Source: JBFWUW01 sp050247075
GTDB taxonomy: Bacteria; Planctomycetota; Planctomycetia; Pirellulales; JBFWUW01
Direction: 5' to 3'
Length of the DNA stretch: 28,461 bases
Assembly (NCBI GenBank): GCA_050247075.1
Contig: JBFWUW010000081.1
Location: 1-28,461 of the forward strand
The notes beneath the pieces were generated by a model. It worked only from the letters and a program-made list of their open reading frames with translations, made no database searches and was not told the DNA's origin. The translations under genes were made by a program, and so were the position numbers. This document shows positions 1 to 6,673 of this stretch, in pieces. Every line of letters begins with the position of its first letter. The first letter of the stretch is position 1.

Positions 1-167
1 TGCAGGCTGCCTTGCCCGGACACCGAGCCGGATCAAACGCAAGTCCAGCGGGCTGCATGGCGTGCGTGAAAAGTTCGCGTTCGACACAAGGCAAGAGCCG
101 TATGAGGTAATTCCTCACGTACGGATCCGTGCGGGGGGTGGCCCGCGAGGGCCATCCCTACCGCGAT
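1..167 (+). mobile_element. Group II intron, 3' end (truncated by window edge)
   Basis: The left edge lies inside a group II intron read on the plus strand. Domain V and domain VI are recognisable (separate entry) and the intron should end at T167, giving the usual terminal AY (here AT). Nothing in positions 1-94 reads as an intact maturase/reverse transcriptase C-terminus; that stretch is probably the end of domain IV and linker. The intron-encoded protein, if there is one, must lie left of the window. Sequence from 168 onward would be the 3' exon. I cannot tell from this end alone whether the intron is complete or mobile, or which structural class it belongs to. Confidence 0.8.
95..167 (+). 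ncRNA. Group II intron domains V and VI
   Basis: Domain V is the 95-127 hairpin: GAGCCGTATGAGG, a short AATT-type loop region, then CCTCACGTACGGATC. It has the AGC-type start, the two-nucleotide bulge region and the stem typical of bacterial group II introns. Domain VI is 131-164: GCGG, GGG and GTGGCCC pair with GGGCCAT, CCC and CCGC around a GCGA tetraloop (about 145-148). A159-160 (TA) is left unpaired near the base of the stem. A160 is the likely branch-point adenosine, with seven bases to the predicted 3' splice site after T167, as the family expects. Confidence 0.85.
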
Positions 168-443
168 CATCCATTGATCGTGGGGCCCTTGCGGTAGCGT
201 TGATGACTTAACCTATTGCTGAAAGACATGTTACGAGGTCTGGCCGACTGGTTCCAGCACTGCGGGAACTAAGGCCGCTCTGGAGCGGGGCGGGTGCTCA
301 AGCAGTCGGGGGACATAAGCGGACCGTGATGGGTGCGCCGAGGCCTGTCCAGCGCACGCAGGCGACGAGCATACCAACTTTCGCCCGCCGCCCAGCCCTT
401 GAGCAGGCGCAGACATTATATATGAAACTATATATTTTATTAG

Positions 444-471
444 TTTACAAATAGTATAGATCGTGTACAAT
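444..471 (+). promoter_or_regulatory. Sigma70-like promoter candidate in AT-rich island
   Basis: TTTACA at 444-449 and TACAAT at 466-471 are separated by 16 bases, each five of six to consensus. It lies in the only AT-rich stretch of the left end. No credible gene follows, so it may be a chance match or a relic of inserted DNA. Confidence 0.25.
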
Positions 472-882
472 TGCCGGCGTCCGGCTTTGCGCGCCGACGT
501 GGCTTTTGCACGTCCAACGGGCGCGAAGCCACTAAACCGCCCAAGTGTCGTCGTCCGCCGCGTGCTCGAACAGCATGGCCGTGGCGGGCGGTCGATTGGG
601 GCGGGTCGCTTATTACGGCTATCGTTGCCGGCTGGTTGGCCCAATTGGGTGCGGTGTCTTTCTCGCCGCTCTCTCCGCCGACCGGTGCGTGCCACGGGGC
701 CTGCCCATATTTTTGAAACGCGGTCGTCGCGCGGGGCGCTAATGGTGCGCGCCGCCGTAGGGGCCAGCTCCTGACGGCGAATCGGGGCCATCGCAACCCG
801 CACCACACCCCCGTTGTTGGAACAGGTAACGCGACCGCGAGGACTAAAAACCCCGCGATTTCCCGGAGATATGCCGTCTTGT

Positions 883-914
883 TACCTGCACCACTCCGTG
901 AAATGGTGCGGGTA
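883..914. repeat. Hairpin repeat (TACCYGCACCA ... TGGTGCGGGTA)
   Basis: Inverted repeat with arms at 883-893 and 904-914 and a ten-base loop containing CCGTGAAA. The same hairpin recurs at 1041-1072 and 1248-1279, with left-arm-only remnants near 797 and 1456. It is intergenic, and one arm carries a single C/T change that still allows G-T pairing. Confidence 0.75.
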
Positions 915-968
915 CGTAGCCACATGGCTCCCGCCATGTGGGCTTGAGTCTGTTTCGATGGTCCATGC
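915..968. repeat. Dispersed repeat containing ACATGGC-TCCC-GCCATGT hairpin, copy A
   Basis: An ungapped alignment of about 54 bases matches 9041-9094 at roughly 80-85 percent. The perfect hairpin CACATGGC/GCCATGTG (921-928, 933-940, loop TCCC) is kept in the second copy over its ACATGGC/GCCATGT core. The flanking CTTGAGTC and TCCATGCC blocks are also shared. Both copies lie outside genes, which suggests an interspersed, structured intergenic element. Confidence 0.7.
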
Positions 969-1003
969 CGGGCAACCGCACTGCAAATGGCATGCAACTC
1001 ACA

Positions 1004-1465
1004 CATCAAGCCTACAAAGCAGGAGCTTTGCGGCTACGGGTACCCGCACCACACCGTGAAATGGTGCGGGTAACATGGAACAATAACCCGCCAACCCCAA
1101 CATCCGCCCCCCTCTCCCGGTACTCCGGGAGAGGGGATGGGGGTGAGGGCAGCACCGCCATCGACGACCCATGCCCATCAACCCCGCGCAAGAAGCAGCA
1201 TCCACCCGCGCATCAAGCCAGCAAAGCAGGAGCTTCGCGGCTACGGGTACCTGCACCACTCCGTGAAATGGTGCGGGTAACATGGAGCAATAACCCGCCA
1301 ACCCCAACATCCGCCCCCCTCTCCCGGTACTCCGGGAGAGGGGGTGGGGGTGAGGGCAACATCGCCATCGACGACCCATGCCGATCAGCCCCGCGCAAGA
1401 GGCAGTAACCCCCCGCGCATCAAGCCGGCAAAGCAGGCGCTTTGCGGCGACGTGTACCCGCACCA
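1004..1465. repeat. 207-bp tandem repeat, about 2.2 copies
   Basis: CATCAAGCC begins units at 1004, 1211 and 1418, so the period is exactly 207 bases twice. The third unit breaks off after about 50 bases. Each full unit carries three structures in order: the small stem-loop described for 1009/1216/1423, the TACCCGCACCA hairpin (1041-1072 and 1248-1279), and a 12-bp GC-rich hairpin with loop TACT (1109-1136 and 1316-1343). A conserved GGGGGTGAGGGC follows. Because 207 is a multiple of three, the repeats keep reading frames open on both strands, which explains the long spurious ORFs here. Confidence 0.9.
1109..1136. repeat. Perfect 12-bp inverted repeat with TACT loop
   Basis: CCCCTCTCCCGG (1109-1120) pairs perfectly with CCGGGAGAGGGG (1125-1136) around TACT. 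A second copy lies at 1316-1343, one tandem period away. The stem resembles widespread bacterial intergenic palindromes followed by GGGGTGAGGG. There is no T-tract after either copy, so a terminator role is not supported. Confidence 0.85.
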
Positions 1466-1535
1466 CAACCCCCCGAAACACGGCAATAATGGAACAGGTG
1501 GCATCATTCTCGATTATTGGGCTGCTCCCGAGGCC

Positions 1536-1565
1536 TTGGTCTGACGGGTCGACGTCGGGCATAAT
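1536..1565 (+). promoter_or_regulatory. Possible promoter of the ABC permease gene
   Basis: TTGGTC (1536-1541) and CATAAT (1560-1565) are 18 bases apart. The -10 is good and the -35 weak (three of six). Transcription would start near 1572, giving a leader of about 37 bases before the ATG at 1609. This argues against the in-frame ATG at 1564, which lies inside the -10. Confidence 0.3.
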
Positions 1566-1608
1566 GCGATTTTGCCTTGTTTACCCAAACGAACTTGTGC
1601 CGCTGCCC

Positions 1609-2388
1609 ATGTTGAACTCGCTTGCCACGCTGGCCTGGCTCTCTTTTCGCCGGCTGTTGTGGTCGATGAATTCGCTGATGACGTTGGGGGTGATGTCGCT
1701 CTGCGTGGCCGGCGTGCTGGTGGCCCGCGTGACAAGGCTGCTGCCATTGGTCAACGAAGGCCGCGAGGCTGCCGCCTTTGAATTGTTCAGCGAACGGTTT
1801 GTGATTGGCATTTTTACCACGCTGGTCGTTCCGTTGGTGGCGCTAGCATTCGCCACCACCAGCATCGGCGGAGACCGCGAGGACCGCACGCTGCTGTTTT
1901 TGCTGGTACGCCCCATTCCACGCTGGCTGATTTTGTTGGCTAAAACGGTGGCCACCTTGCCCCTGGCGCTGGGGATTACCGTGGGGGGATACTTTTTGCT
2001 GTGCCGGATCGCCGGGCCGGCGGGCGAACGTGCCTGGCCGCTGTTTCTGCCGGCGATACTGCTGATGACGCTGGCCTATGTCGGGCTGTTTCATCTGTTG
2101 GCTGTGTTGTTTCGCCATGCCACCATTATCGCCCTGGTGTACGCCTTGTTTGTCGAGGCTTTTCTGGGGCACATGCCGGGCATCGTCAAACGGGTGGCCG
2201 TCAGCTTTTACGGGCGGTCGATGATGTTTGAAGTGGGCCAGTCGGCCGGGCTGGAATCGCCCCCCTCGGCCTGGTTCGTACCGATCGCGTCGGCCTCGGC
2301 CAGCCTGGCATTGCTGGCTATTGCCGCCGGCGGCGTGCTGCTGGCCTTGCTCATCTTTCAACGGAAGGAATACCGCGACTTGACGTAG
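1609..2388 (+). CDS. ABC-2 type transporter permease subunit
   Basis: The 259-residue integral membrane protein reads as the membrane half of an ABC transporter of the ABC-2 class, which would need a separate ATPase. It opens with an amphipathic SLATLAWLSFRRLLW segment, then about six hydrophobic helices: LMTLGVMSLCVAGVLVA, FVIGIFTTLVVPLVALAFA, WLILLAKTVATLPLALG, ILLMTLAYVGLFHLLAVLF, IIALVYALFVEAFLG and a C-terminal LALLAIAAGGVLLALLIF before a charged QRKEYRDLT tail. The loop GGDREDRTLLFLLVRPIPR after helix 2 is typical of the family. I chose ATG 1609 because the upstream in-frame sequence is repeat-derived; no clear Shine-Dalgarno precedes it. No partner ATPase is present in the window. The gene ends 13 bases from a convergent gene. 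The substrate is unknown. Confidence 0.8.
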   Translation: MLNSLATLAWLSFRRLLWSMNSLMTLGVMSLCVAGVLVARVTRLLPLVNEGREAAAFELFSERFVIGIFTTLVVPLVALAFATTSIGGDREDRTLLFLLVRPIPRWLILLAKTVATLPLALGITVGGYFLLCRIAGPAGERAWPLFLPAILLMTLAYVGLFHLLAVLFRHATIIALVYALFVEAFLGHMPGIVKRVAVSFYGRSMMFEVGQSAGLESPPSAWFVPIASASASLALLAIAAGGVLLALLIFQRKEYRDLT

Positions 2389-2401
2389 CCGTGGCACTTT
2401 C

Positions 2402-4675
2402 TCACTCGTAGACCACTTCAAACAATTGGCCGCGGTCGGGGTCCATTTCGCCTTCGTCCAGAGGCACGCTCACCGGCCGCAGCAGGCCCTGTTCCGCCAC
2501 AAGTTCGTTTCGGACCAGTTCTGGCGTGATATAGCCGGTAAAGCCGTAGTTTCCTGGCGAGCGGTAGCGGGTAATCTCTTGCCAGTTCACCAGTACATGC
2601 GAAATGCGGTGCTCGCGCAGCGTTTGCAGCCGCTCTTGCCGGCTGCGCCCGCGTGTCCAGGTCTCCAAGATGCAATCGTCCCAGCAGGTGCTGTAGAACA
2701 CGCCCACCTCCAAGTCGAAGGGCTGTGCGTCCCCCACTAGCAACACATTCATCCCCGGCGGCACATGGCGGTTGAGATACCGATGGGGAGCATCCACCCG
2801 ATGCTCCTCCACCGCCGCGCCGTCGGGCCGTTGGTCGTTGCGCAGGTCTTCCAGCGGCACGAAGATCGGCGTGTAGCCCGTCAGCCGCCCCGTGGAAAAG
2901 ACCAGCAAGTTGAGTAATACGCCGCCCGTAACAAACGTCAACACGGTCCACCGCCAGCCTCGGGCGTTGCTCCAGGTGGCCCCCACGCCGGCCAACATGG
3001 CCGCCAAAGGCAAGGCGGGTACAAAGAACCGCTCCATGCGATGCGTCAACAGCCACCAGGCGATGAAGTACACCACCAGGCAGGCGATAATCGACAGCCA
3101 GATCCCGCGGCGGCCGTTCTTGGCCAGCAGGCAGAACATGGCCAGCGGCCAGACGAGCGGACTGGCGAAGTCGTGCGACCAGCCCAAGCCCGCGATGGAC
3201 GTGGCCAACTGCGGGGCCGAGAACCGCCGGTCGCGGCTATCGCGCGGCGGGCCGTGGCCGCGCTTCCAACGTGCGTCTTTGTCCTCGTTCCAGGTCTTGC
3301 CGCCGAACAAGCCATACGCCAAGGGATAGACCGGGTTGCCGGTGAAGGCGGCATTCTTGACGAACCATGGCCCGCAGGCCACGGCCATCAGCAGCCAGCA
3401 CGTTAACACCAGGCGCGGCTGCGCACGGAGGAACTTCCAGGCGACGGCCGACAACAACGGCAGGCCTACAAACAACAGCGACGGATACTTGCAGGCGATG
3501 GCCGAACCAGCCAGAAATCCGGCTAGACCCACAAGTTGCCTTCCCCCAGTCGCCGACGAAGCAGCGATGTCGAAGGGGGGCGGCGATTCCTCTCGCTTGG
3601 CTGGCTTGGCGGGTTTCAGGGCTTCGAATCCTATCCAAGCGGCATGAAAAGTCATCCACAAGTAGAAGCCGACCGCCCCTTCGATCAACCCCACCGTCGA
3701 GACATGAAATACCCAAGGCAGGGACAGATAGACGAGCGCGGCAACCGCTCCGGCCAACGGCGAAGCGTACCGCCGGCCAAAAGCATACAGCGCCAACGCC
3801 GTGGCAAGACCCAGGCAGGCCATGACGACCTTGTAGGCGATGGCTCCGTACCACCACGGTCGCGGGCCGGCCATCCAAGACATGCCCAACAAGGCTTGCA
3901 TCTCGGCCCCCAGCGGCATGTTGCCGTAGACGTTATGGGGCAGAAAGCCGATGCGGCCTTGTTGGAACCATTCCTTGGGAACCTGCAAGTGGTACTCTCG
4001 AACGTCAAACTCCCACGGAGGGAGCGCGGCGGTCAACAGATACAGCAACACCAGCGGCAGAGACAGCCCCGCCAGGCACAGCATCATCCGCCGCCGGGTT
4101 TGCCCGGCGGGATCATCGTTAAAGTTAGGCACTTCTTTGTCGTCCGTTCGTCCGCCGCCCGCCCGCGACGCCCACTCCCGCCAGACCGCGGCGGCAAACG
4201 TCGCCAGCATCGGCGCGCGAATCAGCCACGGCCAGTGGAGTCCGCCGCAAATGCCGACCAGCAGCGCATACAGCGACCAAACATTCAGCCCAATGGCAAT
4301 CGAAAACAAGGCCGTTTCCAGCATGCCCAGCATGGCGGCGGCAGCCCGCGGCAGGCAGAGCCGGCCGGCCCCCCAGCCAGCCGTCAACAGCAACGCCGCC
4401 ACGGCGAAGACCCCGGCACGGTCCAGCACCGTCACGGGCCCCCCTTGCGTCCACTCGTTCCACAAGAACATCGCCAGATCGTCGGGCAGCAGCAGGTAAA
4501 CCCGGCCCAACGTATGGTAGATTTCCGCGCGCGCCTCGCCGCTGGCCAGGAAGACCACCAGATAGGCCAGCGACAACGCCGACAGCGCGCCGACCAGCAA
4601 CCGCCGCCACGACTGCTCGACGGAAGGACGTGCCGAAGGGCTACGAGATCGCGAGGTTCGACGCTGTGGGGGCAT
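2402..4675 (-). CDS. Multi-pass membrane glycosyltransferase, GT39/PMT-like
   Basis: This 757-residue protein has about eleven hydrophobic segments and a soluble C-terminal part (about 600-757). After an Arg/Ser-rich N-terminus comes the first helix (LLVGALSALSLAYLVVFLA). A loop near residues 221-229 reads WEFDVREYH, an acidic loop placed as in the polyprenol-phosphate-sugar glycosyltransferases (dolichyl-phosphate mannosyltransferase and ArnT-like families), where an Asp/Glu in the first large loop is catalytic. Later blocks such as IACKYPSLLFVGLPLL and NAAFTGNPVYPL also fit this family. These enzymes move a lipid-linked sugar to an acceptor on the outer face of the membrane; donor and acceptor here are unknown. 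It lies 21 bases downstream of the secreted protein gene at 4697-6445, so they are probably cotranscribed. ATG 4675 has no strong ribosome binding site. Confidence 0.8.
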   Translation of the reverse strand: MPPQRRTSRSRSPSARPSVEQSWRRLLVGALSALSLAYLVVFLASGEARAEIYHTLGRVYLLLPDDLAMFLWNEWTQGGPVTVLDRAGVFAVAALLLTAGWGAGRLCLPRAAAAMLGMLETALFSIAIGLNVWSLYALLVGICGGLHWPWLIRAPMLATFAAAVWREWASRAGGGRTDDKEVPNFNDDPAGQTRRRMMLCLAGLSLPLVLLYLLTAALPPWEFDVREYHLQVPKEWFQQGRIGFLPHNVYGNMPLGAEMQALLGMSWMAGPRPWWYGAIAYKVVMACLGLATALALYAFGRRYASPLAGAVAALVYLSLPWVFHVSTVGLIEGAVGFYLWMTFHAAWIGFEALKPAKPAKREESPPPFDIAASSATGGRQLVGLAGFLAGSAIACKYPSLLFVGLPLLSAVAWKFLRAQPRLVLTCWLLMAVACGPWFVKNAAFTGNPVYPLAYGLFGGKTWNEDKDARWKRGHGPPRDSRDRRFSAPQLATSIAGLGWSHDFASPLVWPLAMFCLLAKNGRRGIWLSIIACLVVYFIAWWLLTHRMERFFVPALPLAAMLAGVGATWSNARGWRWTVLTFVTGGVLLNLLVFSTGRLTGYTPIFVPLEDLRNDQRPDGAAVEEHRVDAPHRYLNRHVPPGMNVLLVGDAQPFDLEVGVFYSTCWDDCILETWTRGRSRQERLQTLREHRISHVLVNWQEITRYRSPGNYGFTGYITPELVRNELVAEQGLLRPVSVPLDEGEMDPDRGQLFEVVYE

Positions 4676-4696
4676 CCCAGATTCAATACGTGGTCG

Positions 4697-6445
4697 TTAC
4701 GGCAACTGGCCGATGCTGACTTCCAAGTCGAGCGATTCCGCGGTGTCGATGAGCTTGATGCGCCCGGCGACAGCACCCCGCAACAGGCCGAACAGCGTGC
4801 CGATTTGCTGGGCGGCCTCGTCGTGCGTCTTGCCTTGCGACAACATTTGCTGGCTCACGAAGAATTCGCGGTTGAGCTCCAAGGCATCGGCGGCCGAGCG
4901 GCCATCGACTTCCAGCAGCGTGTTGGCGTCACCCGGCGCTCCGGCCTGGCCGTCTTGAAACAGGTCGATCAGATCGCGAACAATGGCGGTGGTCGAACCG
5001 ATCACAAACCGCTCGCCAATCAACGCGCACGACGGGCTGAAATTGAACTGGAACGCCGCGTCCTCCTTGGGAGTATCGGACTTGTACCGATACGTTCCCT
5101 TGGAAACTTGCACGCCACGATAATCCTCGCTGCTCAATAGCAGCGGCGGATACCCCTGCTGGCCCCCTCCCAGGTTGGCCAGGGCGACAATTTTTTGATA
5201 GACGCTGAGCAGGTCGTACGACATGTCCTCGGGATTCTTGAGTTCCAGCACCAGGGCAAACGCTGGCAGGCGGTTGGTTGGCACGGGTTGCCCGGCCGGA
5301 AACTCCTGCTTGGCCACAACCACCGTCGTCCGGCCTTTGAACTCGGCCAGCACTTCCGCCCCAAAATCTTGCTTGCCAAAGAACAGCGCCAACTGCGACT
5401 CGGCCTGGGTCAGATTGCGGCCGATCTCCTCATTAAACAGTTCCTCGCGGGCGTTCCACATTCCTTCCAGGTTGCGAAACGTACTAAAGGTGGCAATGTG
5501 CCCCTTCACTAGCAACGGCCTGGCGGCCTGTCCCCCTTCCGCGGCAAAATGCCAGCGGCGATTCTCGGCAACCTGGCTGGCGTCGCGCGGCAGACGGAAA
5601 CTTAACTTGGCGCGGCCGAGTTCCATTTGCAGCGTCCCTACGGCAATGGGCGATTTCTTGATCGTTTCCAGAATGCCGCCAAACAAGATTTCCAAGGCGG
5701 GATTGGCCTTGGTCCCGTCCAGGGCGTCGTCCACGCCGGGCAGGTTGCGGACATGTTCTACCTGCAAAAAGGTCCAAGCGGTGGGGTTTTCACCGGCCAT
5801 TTCGCGGGCTTGTTGGTATTCGGCCACATCCGCCAGGCTCTTGCCGCCGTCGAGCTTGCGGTCAATGGCCCGCTTAAGCACCTGCGGCCGGTTGCTGATG
5901 AGCAACAAATTGTCGACCAGTACATGGCTTTCACCAGGCGCGAAGGAGTAACCCTGGTAGCCGCGGAATTCCTCGGTCTTGATGGGGGACTCCTCGCCCC
6001 GGTTCTTGCGGTCGGCCTCAATCGTCTCGACCACGGACGCATGCAGCTTCTTCAAGAACTCCGCGTCTTGCGCCCGCACGACCAGCAGCGGACCCATCGA
6101 CACCGGATCAAAGCCAATCTGCATGCCGCCGCCGATCAGTTTGCGCAGCCCGCTTTGCCAGTCCGTCCCCATCTTGCCCTCGAAGTGGGCTACCGCCTGC
6201 TTGAGCTTGTCGATCTGACCGTTGGCCTGGGCCTGTTGATATTGTTCCGACTTGATAATGGCGGCCAGCACATCCGGGTTGAAGGCATAATCGAGCAGCG
6301 GTCCCGGTTGGCGCAGGTCGAGATAAACCAAAGTCGAGCTGGGAAACAGCCGGGCGGCATCCTGGGCCTCTTCCGCCAGCCCGCGCTGCGACACCAGCAG
6401 ACAAACCGCTAACAAGGCCAAGGTGCAGAAGCTTCGCATACGCAT
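4697..6445 (-). CDS. Secreted protein of unknown function (DUF3352-like)
   Basis: The product is about 582 residues with a clear signal peptide (MRMRSFCTLALLAVCLLVSQ, cleavage probably after GLAEE or nearby) and no further membrane helix. The mature part begins LFPSSTLVYLDLRQP and alternates helical and beta stretches. The opening resembles secreted proteins grouped as DUF3352, but I hold that loosely. No catalytic motif is visible. I chose ATG 6445 over the longer open frame to 6661 because GGGAGAG stands about seven bases upstream and the signal peptide starts there; a second ATG two codons later is equally possible. The glycosyltransferase gene follows after 21 bases, suggesting one operon and possibly a related envelope role, which is inference from position only. 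Confidence 0.75.
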   Translation of the reverse strand: MRMRSFCTLALLAVCLLVSQRGLAEEAQDAARLFPSSTLVYLDLRQPGPLLDYAFNPDVLAAIIKSEQYQQAQANGQIDKLKQAVAHFEGKMGTDWQSGLRKLIGGGMQIGFDPVSMGPLLVVRAQDAEFLKKLHASVVETIEADRKNRGEESPIKTEEFRGYQGYSFAPGESHVLVDNLLLISNRPQVLKRAIDRKLDGGKSLADVAEYQQAREMAGENPTAWTFLQVEHVRNLPGVDDALDGTKANPALEILFGGILETIKKSPIAVGTLQMELGRAKLSFRLPRDASQVAENRRWHFAAEGGQAARPLLVKGHIATFSTFRNLEGMWNAREELFNEEIGRNLTQAESQLALFFGKQDFGAEVLAEFKGRTTVVVAKQEFPAGQPVPTNRLPAFALVLELKNPEDMSYDLLSVYQKIVALANLGGGQQGYPPLLLSSEDYRGVQVSKGTYRYKSDTPKEDAAFQFNFSPSCALIGERFVIGSTTAIVRDLIDLFQDGQAGAPGDANTLLEVDGRSAADALELNREFFVSQQMLSQGKTHDEAAQQIGTLFGLLRGAVAGRIKLIDTAESLDLEVSIGQLP

Positions 6446-6673
6446 GAGATTCTCTCCCGGAAGTGGACCGGCCCCCCGTGGGCCAATCGCCATGTTAGCG
6501 TGCTTGGATGCCAAATACAGCAATTTGTTGACGTTCGTTTGGCCTGCCTTTGGTTGCCAGGGGCAGATTGCCCTTGCAAGACGTAATGCTTGCAACTCGA
6601 CCAAAAACCCTCCATCATACTTTCGTTGCATCCCAGCCACGCGTTTCTTCTGGAAATCCATCAGGAGCCCGTC

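Larger units (their letters stand above)
168..1608. other. Long gene-free region with hairpins and tandem repeats
   Basis: About 1.4 kb separates the intron from the ABC permease without a convincing coding sequence. Open frames exist on both strands but are Arg/Pro/Ala-rich, mutually overlapping and lack ribosome binding sites. Positions 168-410 show nothing recognisable. Positions 410-475 are strikingly AT-rich (runs of TATATA) in GC-rich surroundings. Positions 480-800 are featureless and GC-rich. From about 797 to 1467 the region holds hairpin repeats and a 207-bp tandem repeat, listed separately. A degenerate remnant of inserted DNA is possible but unproven. Confidence 0.6.

Noticed and set aside
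231..1009. Overlapping Arg/Ala-rich frames of up to 191 residues
   Set aside because: Both strands are open in GC-rich sequence, composition is arginine-rich and unlike a protein, and no Shine-Dalgarno site or conserved motif is seen.
1004..1465. CRISPR array
   Set aside because: Units of 207 bases with internal hairpins and no short direct repeat or variable spacers; no cas-like gene is nearby.
938..1562. Long open frames on both strands over the tandem repeats
   Set aside because: The 207-bp period is a multiple of three, so any frame without a stop in one unit stays open through the next; the translations just repeat the hairpins and have no ribosome binding site.
1564..1608. Earlier ATG at 1564 for the ABC permease
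   Set aside because: It overlaps a likely -10 element, has no ribosome binding site, and adds residues (MRFCLVYPNELVPLP) not expected before the first amphipathic helix.
2389..2401. Terminators at the convergent gene ends (2388/2402, 22580/22588, 25878/25902)
   Set aside because: Gaps are 7 to 23 bases and no stem followed by a T-tract could be found.
3536..5140. 534-residue plus-strand frame
   Set aside because: It is antisense to the membrane glycosyltransferase and the secreted protein, which have clear membrane and signal segments; the frame is Gln/Arg/His-rich, as GC-rich antisense usually is.
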